This document shows positions 1-12,350 of a stretch of DNA of 64,000 bases, piece after piece (positions within the stretch are counted from its first letter, which is position 1; each line of letters opens with the position of its first letter). Source of the DNA: Mortierella alpina. Lineage: Eukaryota > Mortierellomycota > Mortierellomycetes > Mortierellales > Mortierellaceae. Under the pieces are notes generated by a model. That model was not told the DNA's origin, did no database searches, and was given only the letters and a program-made list of their open reading frames with translations. Made by a program: the position numbers and the translations under genes. Where the stretch lies: NCBI GenBank assembly GCA_029449245.1, contig JANATF010000015.1, positions 682,001 to 746,000 on the forward strand, in the 5' to 3' direction.

Positions 1-1831
1 AGAGTCAAGGATGGGCTTGACTTCATCATGGACATCATTATCGGCCAACAACATCACGGTCTCGACAAGTGGGACACAGTTCCACACGCAGGATTCCAGC
101 TCCAAAGATGCCTGTGCCTGAACCTCTGGCGAAGACTGGGCGAAATTGTTTCTTGTAAAGATCCGTGTCGTTGATTTCCATTCCTGTTCCAACAGGCTTG
201 TGGGTGCAGTGACCAATTCTTTGATGAACGATATCTGACCGGCTGAATTATTCCATCGTCCCCAAGCAACATCAAGTGGGAAAAGCCGCCCATCCTAATT
301 CAATCATGAAAAGTGAGGCAAAGGTGTTAACATACAATTGTGTAGCAGAGGCGGGCACACGGTTCAGGCAGTGATCAATGAGCGCGTACCTTCTCAGCGG
401 CTCGGAATGCGTTCACGAGAAACTCAAGGCCAGAGGAGTTCGTGATTACGAAGTCAGGGTAATCAAGAGATCGAATAACTTTGACCCAGTCAATGTTGTA
501 CTTGTTCAGGGCCGATGCAAATGTCTTGAAGTCCCAAGCATTCTCAGGACTGGACTTGTTTTGGCGCGAGACCATCATCCCCAACGCCCGCGCGACATCC
601 TGCTCTCCAGGTTCGCTCGCACCGCCGTATCCAGCTTGGCGCAAGACGTCGTTCACGGACGATGCTGTCTTGCAGCAGGAGGGTCCAGCCTCGCGCATTG
701 CCGTGGCCAAGGCGGCAGATTCCGATCGGTCATTCATATCGCTATTAGGATTACAGGGTGAACATCATATTAGGAAATAGTCGCTCGGCATTTTGCAGAG
801 AATAATATTGGTTTAGACATGATGACATACCGTGTTTCTTTGATGACCGCAGTTACGTTCTCGGGGATGTTGTCGTTATAGAGAGCGCGTATGAGTTTGG
901 TTACGGTGTCGTTAGGCTCGTTCCAGCACTTGTAGTTTGATGCGTCAAGACTGCGTACAAACTCGAGCAACTGATCGGGAGACGATAACTGCTCCTTTAA
1001 TGACGGGGTGGCGGACTGGATCACACGCTCAGCTATATCACGCAGAGACATAACGAGGAGGTTATTAGTTACAAATAGACTACAAGACGTCATTGCAAAC
1101 ACCTCGAATGACTCGCCGCATACCTTGAGCGACAAGATCGGCCTTTGAAGATTGCAAAAGCGCGATAGCGAGATGGGTCCTTTCGACCGTGCTCAAAGGT
1201 AAATCCTGAGAGAAGACTTCAAAGTCGAAATTCTTGAGGGCTTCGCCTTTATCGGTGGAGCTGACGGCTTCACGGAACAGCTCTGTCCGGTGGGTTTTGG
1301 TGAGGCTGTGGAGTTGCTCGACTAGAAGCCTGTGGATGGGTGATCCGGTGTAGTTTGTAGACTGCGTGGTCTGTCCTGTCTGCCAGGCCTGGATGATGCG
1401 TCTGATAAAGTGCAGGTAGACGCCCTTGCCGTTATCCTCGATGAGCTGCACAGGGGATTGAAAGCAAGAACGCAGGAGGACAAGAGTGGAATACAAAAGA
1501 AGAAAAGAAGAAACGAAGAAACGAAAAAGGAAAATAGAAAAAGAGTGTTAGTGTGCTATAGCAGATACCAGGTAGTCATATTGGCGGCGTGAAAGCGCGT
1601 TCGCCACGATCAGCCAGAGCAAGTGCCATAACAGCCCCGCTGGCAATAGGCCCTTACCGAGCAGATTTCGGCAACGCTCCGGGCGTAGGTGTTCTCGGAA
1701 AGGGTCGAGAGGAGGACGGCGACCTGGGCCTTGACGATGGTGAGGAAGCTGGATTTCCTGGAGGGGAGACTCAACCTGGAGGATGTGGTTGTGGGGAGAC
1801 TTGGGGTAGCTGGCTTTTCTTCAGTGCTCAT
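1..1831 (-). CDS. CNOT1: CNOT1/Not1, scaffold of the CCR4-NOT complex (5' part, truncated by window edge)
   Basis: Large scaffold on which the CCR4-NOT deadenylase assembles for cytoplasmic mRNA decay and nuclear transcription control. Only the N-terminal ~448 codons are present; the gene continues off the left edge. Exons that keep frame: 1658-1831, 1124-1445, 831-1032, 390-741 and 1-294. Each donor is GTAAG/GTATG-like or GTACG, and each acceptor is YAG. Recognised from CNOT1 N-terminal signatures: an ALGMM motif in the fourth exon, a LDYPDF...GLEFLV segment matching the LDHPGF...GLHNVV region of animal CNOT1, and a FPLDVAWGRW...QISFIK block matching FPVDLIYRPW...QLSFIQ. The ATG at 1831 (MSTEEKP) is the first in-frame ATG of exon 1; an upstream TTG is not credible. 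The first two exons are much more divergent than the later ones. Confidence is high for identity and moderate for the first splice junction. Confidence 0.88.
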
Positions 1832-2401
1832 GCTGAACAAGAGTACATGATGCGCCCTTTGCGAGTAGAGGATGTGGGATGACGGGAGATGGGGCCAAGG
1901 ACGACGACGATGACAGTGCGCACAAGGCGAAGGTTCAGCAGACGTGGGTGGATGAAGACGATCCCTGGATGGCGAGCAGGCTTTGTTCAGTCAACAGCGG
2001 TGACGATGAGGAAACTATAGCTGCAACCAGAGGCAGAGAGGTGAGAGTGAGAGTGAGGAGAGTTCGAGAGTGAGAGTGTGGAAGTAAGAGTGGCGATGAG
2101 AGCGTGGACAAAGAGATAAGAGGACGGAGGGATCAAAACGATGGATGGGATGTTGAGAAAAAAAGCGTGTTCATTTGCACAGCAAGGCGGGGGGGAAGAG
2201 TGGGTGGCGCAGACTTTGCGTCTTGCGCGTTCCTTGATGCACTCGTACCAGCCACCATCGCAGGAGCTACGCGCCACCAATTGACACTGCTCGCTCTTAC
2301 AACAACGCCTCGTGGTCTCACATAGCTCCCTTCAGGCTCTCACTCGCGCAACCACCATCACCTACTGGCTCTCGCAGGTCCAGGCTCCATCACCACCTGC
2401 C
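1832..2401. promoter_or_regulatory. Divergent intergenic region CNOT1 / GPATCH1
   Basis: About 570 bp between the start codons of two divergently transcribed genes, so it should hold both promoters and 5' leaders. It is purine-rich on the plus strand around 2030-2110 (GAGAGTGAGAG runs). No separate gene is supported here; the short open frames are compositional. Confidence 0.5.
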
Positions 2402-5400
2402 ATGGCAGACGACTCATATGCCATCGTAGGCACTCCGCTGCCCCAGATAAAGACAACCGATGCATTCGGAGACCCAAAGAGGATCAATCCCACCAGAGAC
2501 CAGGAGGCAAGCACAACGTCCATGCAACCGTGCATGCGTGTAGACACGAAAAACAGGGCGACCGAGCTCGGAATTAACACTAGGTATCCTCTGTTGGTTT
2601 TCATTCACGGCTCTTAGGTGCGGGATGAACAGGGGCGCAGGCGGTTTCACGGAGCTTTCACTGGAGGATTCTCGGCTGGATACTACAACACAGTTGGATC
2701 CAAGGAAGGTACGACCTACTGCGATCAAACATCGCTATCATGAGCTGTGATCTCATGGTTGCAAGCAGTATTCTGACTTGGTACTGATAGAATGATGGAT
2801 TTTGCCTTTGTATAAACCATAGGCTGGGCGCCTTCCGAGTTTGTGTCTTCGAGGGACAAGCGATCCGAGAAAAAGATAGCGAAACCCGAGGACTTTATGG
2901 ATGAAGAGGACAAGCAGGTAAGCGAAAAGAATGCTTCTTGCACTATAACAAACTCAAGTCCGACCCTGCATGCCCTTTTTTTGATTTTGCTGCTGACAAC
3001 TTCTTTGCCATACTTCATCCAGATGATGGCTGACGCCTCTCGACTTGTAACAACAGACGACTTTGACGTACTTGGATCAACGGAGCGTGATCTTCAACGA
3101 AAACGCGCTGCAGCCAGGAACATGCAGGCTGCAGGAGGGTAAGTCTGTGCTTACACATGTTCGTTTTCTCTGTATGTTGGTAAATGAGACAACAAACAGA
3201 CGTAGCGATGTTGACTGAACCTGTCATCATGTTCTACTGATACTTGCAGCATCCTAGGAGCTCTTCCAGACTCAATGATCGACGACCTGATCATGCCAAG
3301 CGCGGAACCTGTGGGAATACGACTACTAAAGCGGATGGGTTGGAAACCAGGGCAAGGAATTGGCCCGCGTGTATTGAAGCGGAACAGAAGACTCAAGGAC
3401 GGACCAATGTCGGATGATGACATGGATACGCCTGCCAATGTCACCTTTGCACCCATAGACTCTTCCATTGTCCAGTTCACCAACAAAACCGACCATCAGG
3501 GACTTGGATTCGACCCCTACAAAAATGCACCAGAGTTTGATAGGTCCCTCCAATCACAAACAGGTTCGGCTTCCTGATCGTCTTCAGATGATGCACAAGA
3601 GATCTTCATGGTCTACAGGATTCTGACTCTTTGCTTGTTTTTAGGATCAAAGTACCTCTCAGAGTCCCTGGGAACAAAGAAAGCTGGCCTGAAATTCGGT
3701 ACTTTTGACGACGACGATGAGGAAGACGATGTCTATAGCGTAGGCCCAATGCCTCTGAGATCCATGGCGATAGACGCGGCCCTGGATGATCAGCCAATTG
3801 CTCGGCGTAGGCACGACAGTGATAAGAAGCCATCCAAGGTACCTTTCCCATGATGACTTTTGCTCTTTACACTAACTTACTTTTGGTCCGAAAACGACTG
3901 TGAGCCTGATATTTCTCTTATCTCCATCCTAGACCGACTCTCAATCACCAATGTATTGCAGTGACGGACGATCCCCTCTTCCTGGATTTATTCTCGCCCC
4001 GAGCGCAAAATCAGTCAAATGGTATCCTGCCCCAGAGGTGCCACGCGACTTTGTCCCACATCATACATTCAGCGACCATGTGAAGCCAACTCAACCTTCA
4101 AGAGGACGTGATCAACCAAAGCTCACAGCGGACGACGTATGTACCATGCGTTATCTATGGCGAATTGGATTGATAACTATGAACTTTTAACTTGTAACAT
4201 TCTAATGTTGATACATTCTATTAGCGCGGCGTGGTTCTCGGAGAGACTCCGATAGAAGCACCGAGGAGGTCTGTATTCGAGTACATGTCAGCCGAGAACA
4301 AAAACAGACTTGACAACATCCTTGGGTTTGTCATGGACACAGAAGGCGAGAAGCATATGCGGAAAAATCATTGGGAGGTTCCTACGATCGACAGGGATGC
4401 TGCTGCAGCTGCTCTCCAGGGCTTCATGCCCTTTGGTGATAACATTCTCAAGCAGAACCGCTACAAGCAGTACCTCAACGTACAAGCAGGGACCTCTGAT
4501 GAAAAGATTGAGTTGGTGGAAGGTTTCTCTGGAGAAGATATGACCAAGGAGTTGAATGAGTTTGTGCAAGCGGCAAGGATCTTTAAGCCCTTGTCCATGT
4601 CAATGGCGAACCGCTTCACGAGCGCGAGCAAGGTCGTCGAATTTACTCAGCCTGCTGCTGGACTGAGGTCTGCGGAGGAGATCAAGGCCGCGGAAAAGTT
4701 GGCTCCAACCAATCCAGTAGTCGAGAGGATGGAGGTGCCGGTAAGCATTTTCATGTTCTGGTGCTCATCAGTTCAGAACGAAGGGGAGCATGAGGCACTA
4801 ACTTTTACCCTTGTTATTTAGAAATCCCAAGCGGCCAAAGCAGCAGCCATGGGCATGTTTGGTCCTTTGACCCGAAGCAGCGTGGACTTCTTTCCCTCAA
4901 AGCTGTTGTGCAAACGATTTAACGTGCCCAATCCCCACCCTGATCACAAGGACACTGGACCAGAGACGGCAAAAGACCTTTTGGACAAAACGACAATGGA
5001 AAGCATGATGATGAGCAGGAAGCCGGGCGAGGGAATGGCTGTGGATAATGCCGGTATTCTACAGAGTCAAGTTGTCGCTTCTGGCCCTACCGAGTCTACC
5101 GATACAGCTCAGCAGGAAGAAGACGACTCAGATCAGCCCGAGGAAGTGGAAGAACGGCCGGCAATGGATATCTTCAAGGCCATTTTCGATGACTCGGACT
5201 CGGACTCGGACTCGACATCCTCTGATGGTGCGGATGACGAGGATAAAAAGGAGGTAGATTCACAGGTGACCGTGAAGGAGGATGACCAGAAGGAGGATGA
5301 CCAAGCCAAGACCGCAGGTCCCGAGATCACCGATTCAGACAAGCCCAAGGGACCTTTTAGACCCATGTTCACAAAAAGAACGGAGAGGTCAGGGTCGCCA

Positions 5401-6432
5401 GTCTCAACAGCGTCAGCATCCACGGCGTTTCAAAGCCGGACGAGCAAGCCGGAACTCTCAACTCTGAAGGACTATGAGGATGAAGAGGAGGATGAGAACG
5501 AGCTGGGGCCAAGGCTCGCTATACCAAAACCCACTGCTGCCGCTGGACGCAACAGCTCTTCAAGGAAGGCATCTGCCACCAAGGATCAAACAGGCGAGCA
5601 AGCAGAGAGGATTACAACCCCGAGCGAGGCGTTAGGAGTGCCTTCGCTTTCTACCTCGACAACCCTCGATCAGGCAGAGGATCAGGACGTCATGATAGGG
5701 CCACCTGTGCCTGAAAAGCATACTCGCGATGTGGAGTCGGGGACGGAAGAACTGTTGGCGTCCTCACGGCACGACTCCTCGACACCCAAGAGACACGAAT
5801 CGTCTTCTTCCAAGCGACACAAATCTTCGTCGTCGCCGCATCGATCATCTTCACGGCACAAGACCTCGTCTTCGAGATCAGAACGGCGCGAGGACCGTTC
5901 CGCGGACTCTCGCTCTAGGCGACGATCGTCATCGAGGAGCAGGCGGCGGCGGAGACGTGACTCTGAGGGTGAGAGCGAGAGTGAGCAAGAGTCAGACCAG
6001 GATCAGCGGGACAGAGGACGGACGTCGTCGTCAAGAAGACACGAGGGCGGTGCCAAGGAATCAAGCAAGAATGACCAGTCCTCGTCAAAAAGCCATAAGC
6101 GGCATAAGGAACGTCGATCCAAGAGCAGGAGTAGAAGTCCAAAGAGGTCATCGCATAAGAGCCATAGAGACTCGGGTAAAGAGAGGGACAGAGAGAGGCA
6201 TCGGGAGCGAGAGAGGGGCAGCAAGCGATCACGGTCAGAGAGACAGGAGAGACATGAGAGGCACAAGTCGTCCCGACATCGCGGCGAGGATCGCAAGGAG
6301 GAATATGACTCTGATGAGATGTGGGTGGAGAAGGAGGCACCTCCACCTCCGAACCCACCGTCTTCATCGTCGTCGCAAGCGAATACCCCCTCGCTGCCTG
6401 CCAATCGGCCACGCGCAACTGCCTTCTTCTAG
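2402..6432 (+). CDS. GPATCH1: G-patch domain protein 1 (GPATCH1/TGH-type splicing factor)
   Basis: Spliceosome-associated nuclear protein. Nine exons join in frame: 2402-2506, 2618-2708, 2823-2917, 3023-3138, 3250-3563, 3645-3838, 3933-4136, 4225-4740 and 4822-6432, giving 1081 residues. The order matches animal GPATCH1: an N-terminal [22 protein letters not shown] block, an [10 protein letters not shown] motif, the G-patch at ~158-180 ([19 protein letters not shown]), DNVTFAP-like and [10 protein letters not shown]-like blocks, a [12 protein letters not shown] segment near 440, a [14 protein letters not shown] block near 575 and a [16 protein letters not shown] motif near 657. Residues ~858-1040 form an Arg/Ser-rich tail, as in SR-type splicing proteins. 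Intron 1 (2507-2617) appears to use a GC donor. A possible poly(A) signal (AATAAA) lies near 6462. Confidence 0.95.
2507..2617 (+). other. GC-AG intron 1 of GPATCH1
   Basis: Exon 1 must end after the codons for RDQE, because the next conserved residues ([14 protein letters not shown]) begin at 2618 after a TTAG acceptor. At 2507 the sequence reads GAG|GCAAGC. No GT donor in this interval keeps frame and preserves the conserved protein. GC donors are a known minority class when the rest of the donor consensus is strong. Confidence 0.7.
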
Positions 6433-6704
6433 GCGCGAGGGTGCAGGAGTGCGCCTCGCCAATAAACGAGATGGATAAGGCGACAAAGGGCGATCTGATC
6501 GCATGGGCTGTAGAGCCCCTCGTAAATTCCCACGGCACGTCACTCTCTCTCTCTCTCTGTCTATGAGATCCTTCTCCACATCTCTGTCTGTCCCTCTCTC
6601 ATCACCTGCTTCTCCATCTCCCTTCCATCATCCGCCCTTTCTCCTGTTTGCATTCCTCCTCTCCACTCTCCATCCCTGTCAACTCAGCTGCTCTCCCTCC
6701 CAGA
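6433..6704 (+). promoter_or_regulatory. Pyrimidine-rich promoter/leader upstream of BCKDHA
   Basis: The 272 bp between the GPATCH1 stop and the BCKDHA start contain a (CT)n run at about 6540-6562 followed by a C/T-rich tract up to the ATG. Pyrimidine-rich tracts just upstream of highly expressed fungal genes often mark transcription start regions. This reading is inferred from composition only. Confidence 0.45.
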
Positions 6705-8669
6705 ATGTACGCAAGAATCACCGCACGGGCACTGGCCAGGTCCATCCCCTCCAAGGCCACCAAGGCCGTCCCTGCTCTCGCCACCACTGCCAAGGTTAGC
6801 AACCACTGCACCGCTGCACCACCACCGCTCGACACACACCCCTTGCCAAAGGAGCGCACTGTTCTTCTTCCTATTCTCGCACCATGTGTGTCACTGCAAA
6901 ACGATGCTCATCCACTGTTGCTGCTCTCTGTCTACTACCTTTTTTCACCCTCTAGACCTTCTCCACCTCTGTCCTGTCGATGGATGCGCACAAGAAGAAG
7001 GAGCGAGTCAAGGTCCACTTCCCCGGTGCTCTGGACAGCCACTTTTCCCAGGTCCTTGAGATCCGCGAGAAGATGGAGCCCATCGACACCTTCCGTGTCA
7101 TGGATACCGACGGCAAGGTCCTGGATCCCGCTCTGGAGCCAGATGTAAGTGTTGCTCTCTTCTCTGAAGGAAAAATATTTTCCTCTCGTTAGAGTTTGGC
7201 AGTGTGGGACTATCGTGGGAAAAATACGGCCAACATTTCCACGGCACCCCCAACCTTGTGCCCTTTTTTTTTATATATATACATCGTCCACTTGGGAACA
7301 GAGGGACAATGGTTGCACGTCGAGCCATTAGACATGGGTCCTAACCCCTTTCGCATCGCATGGCGCACATGGATACTGTAGGTCACTGAGGAGTTTGCTA
7401 CCAAGATTTACAAGGACATGTTGACCCTCAATGTCATGGACTTGATCCTGTACGAGGCTCAGCGCCAGGGACGTATCAGCTTCTACATGACCAACGCTGG
7501 TGAGGAGGCTTACATCGGAAGCGCCGCCGCTTTGGAGCTCGAGGATGAGATCTTTGGACAGGTAAGGCAGCAAGAATACGACATTGCTTGTCAGGCTGAC
7601 AGGACGGCATGCGTCGTACGTCGCGTTTGAGAATGATCTACTTACACCGTCTTGCCCATCGTAATGGCCTGTGTACCTTCTTCCAACAGTACCGTGAGGC
7701 TGGAACTCTCTTGTACCGTGGCTTTACCCTGGATCAGTTTATGAACCAGTGCTACTCCAACGACATGGACCTGGGCAAGGGTCGCCAGATGCCCGTCCAT
7801 TACGGATCCAAGGCTCACCACTTCCAGACCATCTCCTCGCCCTTGGCCACCCAGTTGCCCCAGGCCTCGGGTGCTGCCTATGCGATCAAGCGCTCTGGCA
7901 AGAAGAACTGTGTCATGTGCTACTTTGGAGAGGGTGCTGCCTCAGAGGGAGACTTCCACGCTGCCCTCAACATTGCCGCAACCACCTCCGCGCCCGTCAT
8001 CTTTTTCTGGTATGTGGTTAACGTATTGCTGGCTTATTTCACCTCTCTTTGCCATGCATCTTTTATGTCGTTGCCAAGGTGACTAACATGAGATCCCATC
8101 CATCGTTTTCTTATAGCCGCAACAACGGATTCGCCATTTCCACCCCTGCCAGTGAGCAGTACAAGGGAGACGGTATTGCCAGTCGCGGAGTCGGTTACGG
8201 CATGCACACCATCCGCGTGGACGGCAATGATGTCTGGGCCGTGTACAAGGCCACTCAGGAGGCTCGCAAGATTGCAGTTGAGAAGCACAAGCCAGTCTTG
8301 ATTGAGGCCATGACCTACCGCGTGGGTCACCACTCGACCTCGGACGATTCGTCCGCATACAGATCAAAGAAGGAGGTGGAGGACTGGAAGCGTCACGACA
8401 ACCCTATGGTCAGGATGCGCAAGTGGCTCGAGTCCAAGGGCTGGTGGGACGAAGCCCGTGAGAACGCTCACAAGTCACAGCAGCGCACGGCCGTTCTGAA
8501 GAGCTTTGCCGCTGCGGAGAAGAGGAAGAAGCCCATGGTCTCGGAGATGTTCAACGATGTCTATGACAAGCTGACGCCCAACCTTGTGGAGCAGAAGAAG
8601 GAGCTCGAGGAGTTGATCAAGAAGTACCCCGAGCACTATGATACCTCTAACTACGCCCCGGAGAAGTAA
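6705..8669 (+). CDS. BCKDHA: Branched-chain 2-oxoacid dehydrogenase E1 subunit alpha, mitochondrial
   Basis: Thiamine-diphosphate-dependent E1 alpha chain that decarboxylates the keto acids of Leu, Ile and Val in the mitochondrial matrix. Five exons (6705-6794, 6956-7144, 7382-7561, 7690-8009, 8117-8669) give 443 residues. Exon 1 is an Arg/Ala-rich presequence ([20 protein letters not shown]). Diagnostic blocks: [31 protein letters not shown], the ThDP/Mg motif beginning [15 protein letters not shown] near 233, [11 protein letters not shown], and the phosphorylation loop [17 protein letters not shown] near 327-343. That loop separates BCKDH E1 alpha from pyruvate dehydrogenase E1 alpha and contains the serine targeted by BCKDK-type kinases. 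A kinase of that family lies at 47.3-49.2 kb. The gene converges with the dehydratase gene ending at 8853. A short (CA)n tract follows the stop. Confidence 0.96.
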
Positions 8670-8852
8670 AAAGGGAGATGGTGAACAATCGACCACACAC
8701 GCACACACACAAAAAAAGAACAACCATTGAGGGAGACTGGGGAGGGGATTGGGGGATACCGGGTAAAGCAACGCTTTGAACAAATAAACCAACCAATAGA
8801 CTATTACATTCTCTTTGTCTTGCTGTCTACTTATGTCTTTTTTGTATATACA

Positions 8853-10707
8853 TTAGCGAAGACGACTGATCGCGGCCTCCTCTCTAAATCTATCCTCTAC
8901 GAAGGCCACGACGTCCTGTCCATAGACCTGGACCAGATCCGCATCCAAGGGCAGCTTTACATGCCGGTCGATTTCGGATTTCGTCAACACGACGACGTTC
9001 TGGAGACTTAACGGTTTGGAGCGGTCCCAACGGCAGAGGCCAATCTTGTCCATGCTCTGCGAGACGGCGCTCTTGCCCCGAAAGATTTCCTCCATGACAT
9101 AGCCCACATCCCGACGGTCCAGCGCAATGGTTTCGACCGCACCCTTCTCCAGCTTGAGTTCCCGGACCTTGAGCTCTCGATGGACGCGAAGATACAGTGC
9201 CTCCCGAAGTTTGATCGGCAAGGGCTCCATGGGCCAACCTGCAATCTTGCAGGTGATGAACGTGGCCATGGACATGCCAAACATGGCGGGGAGAGGGCCC
9301 AGAACAGGGAGGATCCGGGACCGGAAATCCGGTAGGGCTGCATATTCGTCCGCTTCTTGGGCTTGCGTTTCGTCCAGGGGTAAGAGTTTGACGTGATGGG
9401 GTTTTTCCGTGGAGTAGACGACTTCAATGCCAGTGTCGACGCCCATCTTTTTGATCTTGCGGCGCACGGCTCTTGCGAGTGGGTCCTCTATAAAAAAAAA
9501 GTAAGGTAGGGGTTTGTTATTTTATAGCTGGTCACTTTTTCAGGAAAGAAAGAAAGATAATACTCGTTGCTAAGACAAAAGGGTGTGACAAAGATGGGTT
9601 TGTGAGAGACAAGGGTGTTACCAAAGGTCTCGGAGATGTCGCTGATCTGCACACGAGAAGGGTCGGCTTTGGCACCTGCGCCCATGGAGCTCATGACAGG
9701 GATAGAGTGATCATAGCAGAACTTGAGAAGTGCCAGTTTGGTATTGATGTTATCGATCGCATCCACCACATAATCCGGGTTGCCTAAAAAATGAAGAGAG
9801 AACAATGAGATATAACTAAGTAAAGGAGTCATGTCCCATGCGATGGATCAACTCAGATTGAGAGAGTGAGTGAGTGAGTGAGTGAGTGGAGGGGGTTCGT
9901 TACCTGAAAGCAATTCTTCCGCATTCTCTTCCTGGAACAGCTCGACGCGAGCGTCCACTTCGACCCAGGGAGCGATTTTGCGGAAGGCGTTCTTCATGGC
10001 CGTGACCTTGGGTGTTCCGACATCGGCCTGGACCGCGGTTGCGTGGCGGTTCAGGGACGATAACGAGACCTGGTCAAAGTCGATGATGCGGATCTTCCCA
10101 ACGCCACTCCTGATCAACATACTCGCTGCCCAGCTGCCCACTCCACCTGGTGGGTTTTTCAGGGGGAGAAGTAAGAAAAACAGGTGTTAGGAACAGTCGA
10201 CTATATGGACGAATGACAATGTACTGCAAAGATCCAAGTTTTCGCTCTTTTTTTGGTTTTTTTACCTGCACCGACAATGACAACAAAGGACTTGCGAAGC
10301 TTTTGAACGCCCTCTTCGCCCAAGAAGGCAATGTTCCTGGCCAGTTGCTCCCGAATCAACTCTTCGTCATATCTATCATCGCCCTCGCGGAACGCATGCT
10401 GGTGATGATGATGATGATGACTGCTGGAAGAATGAGAGTGCGTGTGGTGTTGTGTTGGCAGGGCGGATCCTGTGTAGTTGTTATTGCTCGTCCGATCTGT
10501 GGCGGCGTCAAACGTCGGCGGTGGGGGCATGGACTTGCGCAGATCGTCCTTGAGCTGCTTGACGCGGCGCTTGCGCTGTGATCCCTGGTAGGTCAGGATG
10601 ATGGAGGCGGTGGTGAACGAGGCCACGGCTGCGACGAGGGACAGCTTTACGGCCTGCGTGTTGAGGGCCGCGGACGAGGCGGATATCTTTTCTAGCAGGG
10701 TGGACAT
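8853..10707 (-). CDS. TCD1/TCD2: tRNA threonylcarbamoyladenosine (t6A) dehydratase, E1-like (Tcd1/Tcd2)
   Basis: ThiF/MoeB/E1-like enzyme that, in yeast, converts t6A37 of tRNA to its cyclic form using ATP and sits on the mitochondrial outer membrane. Four exons (10266-10707, 9904-10146, 9622-9783, 8853-9487) give 493 residues. A single hydrophobic helix at ~20-40 fits an N-terminal membrane anchor. The nucleotide loop VIVGAGGVGSWAASML spans the first splice junction near 142-158. It is followed by RIIDFDQVSLSSLNRH, YVVDAIDNINTK and VMSSMGAGAKADPSRVQISDISETFEDPLAR (given in overlapping family order), all typical of the CsdL/TcdA family. A linker at ~75-105 is unusually rich in Ser and His, encoded by a CAT/CAC run near 10397-10420, and looks lineage-specific. 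Which yeast paralogue it corresponds to cannot be decided here. Confidence 0.93.
9861..9890. repeat. (GAGT)n microsatellite in intron 2 of the t6A dehydratase gene
   Basis: About seven tandem GAGT units within the intron between 9783 and 9904. A simple repeat with no sign of function. Confidence 0.9.
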
Positions 10708-11171
10708 GGGTTGGCTGTGTTGCTGTGCTTTGTCCTGGTGTGTAGAGGGTTCTTTTTGTATGCTTCTTGCTGGCGAGAGAGGGTATCCCCGAGGCGGACC
10801 TGTGCTTCCCTGTGTATTATGCGCTCCCTTGCTTGTGCCTGTGTAGACGCTGCGTGGTCGATGCGAAAGTGGCGAGTCGCTGGTGAATGTCGCGGCTGCG
10901 TGCAGGTGGGTGATGGACACAAGAAGTCATTTCCCACAGCAGTGGCTAAACAGCAGCGGCGACGGAGGCAGTCACGCCCGGCCCTTTCGAGTAAACATTG
11001 TTTGTGCTTTACCCGCCGTGCGTGCCTTTGGCCCTCTATTTCTCTGTCACTGTCGCTCGTCCCACAGGAGTCTCTGCTGCATCCATCCCGCTTGATTTCC
11101 CTCGGCCCATTCGCATCCGCTCCCTTCCTTCCCATTCCACCTGCTACGAGAGTCCCTGTTCCCCCCACAAC
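10708..11171. promoter_or_regulatory. Divergent promoter region, t6A dehydratase / MRPL10
   Basis: 464 bp between divergent start codons. The half nearest the ribosomal-protein gene is C/T-rich on the plus strand (about 11050-11170), as in the BCKDHA leader. No gene is supported inside. Confidence 0.5.
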
Positions 11172-12350
11172 ATGTCTGTCCTGCGTCTGGCCTCAAGGCT
11201 GTCCGGCCTCGGCCTGTCCGCCCGCACCTCCACCTCCTCCATCGCCGCCCGCTACACCACCGCTGCTCCTGCTGCCATTGATCTCTCAAACCTGAACGAC
11301 AACCCCGGATCGAAATCACAGGTACTGCACAAGGACCGCAACGTGCCACTTCATCACAGCCAGGGGGACAGTTTCAATCAGCGTCTTCCATTTCAACCTG
11401 GAATTGTGCCTCGCCGACCTGAGGAGACGTGGTTGTGCGAACAAACAGCCCCCTTCCTGTTTTCCTTCAAACCGGTGGTTAGACCTGCTCTCTAACCCGT
11501 TCATACTCCAACCACTATCCCGATCGAATAGCGTCTGCGTGTTGGTCGTGGTCAAGGTTCAGGAAAGGGTCACACCGCTGCTCGTGGTCATAAGGGTCAG
11601 AAGGCTCGCGCAGGAAACGGAGGCCAGCCCAAGCCAGGCTTCGAGGGAGGTCAGACCCGCCTGATCGACAGACTGCCCAAGCGTGGATTCAAGAACCCGT
11701 AAGGAAACAGGCGCGCGCGGACATTGTCAACATTGTCGCGGGCTTTCTCTTCGTGTCAAGCCATCAAGGATTCTCTTGTTGAAACTGATCTGACTACTCT
11801 GTACCGATGCATCAATAGTGAGCACAAGGACTTTCAGCCTTTGAACCTCGATCGCCTTCAGTTCTGGATTGAATCGGGACGCATTGATGCCACACAGACC
11901 ATCACCATGAAGCACCTCTTGGACTCACGGTGCATCCACAACATTGAGGACGGCGTAAAGCTTCTGGGAGACGTAAGTTGCGGGATATCTGGGACCTATT
12001 TTTCGTTACAGAGAACAAGATTATGGAAAAGCTGACATTGCTTCTTGATATGTCGATTTGGATATCGATTTGGACAACATTAGGGCAAGGCCGACTTCAA
12101 GACACCCATCCACATTGAGGTCTCGAGGGCGTCCAAGTCTGCGATCAAGGCGATCGAGGCCTGCGGAGGCAAGATCACGAGTGTGTACTACAACGAGCTG
12201 GGTCTGCGTGCGCTGACCAAGCCCGAGAAGTTTGAAGAGTTGCCCCGGTTTGCGCGCCCCATGAAGAAGAAGGACATTGCGTTTTACTCGAACGAGGCCA
12301 ACCGCGGATATCTGGTTGGCAAGACGGAGGTGGTGGGCATGGACCACTAG
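11172..12350 (+). CDS. MRPL10: Mitochondrial large-subunit ribosomal protein uL15m
   Basis: Structural protein of the mitochondrial 54S/39S subunit (yeast Mrpl10, animal MRPL15). Four exons (11172-11321, 11532-11698, 11819-11972, 12084-12350) give 245 residues. Exon 1 supplies an Arg/Ser/Ala-rich presequence ending in [10 protein letters not shown]. Exon 2 carries the uL15 core: [13 protein letters not shown], then [12 protein letters not shown] and [19 protein letters not shown]. The C-terminal part ([13 protein letters not shown], then [15 protein letters not shown] and [15 protein letters not shown]) matches the fungal extension. All junctions keep frame with GT-AG ends. Confidence 0.95.

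Noticed and set aside
1610-1657. Extra CNOT1 exon between 1446 and 1657
   Set aside because: Every frame gives a stop or non-conserved sequence; joining 1658 directly to 1445 gives an EICSLIEDNGKG..LHFIRR segment that aligns with the CNOT1 N-terminus.
5729-6478. 249-codon frame overlapping the GPATCH1 tail
   Set aside because: Alternative frame of the Arg/Ser-rich coding repeat; the conserved protein is in the other frame.
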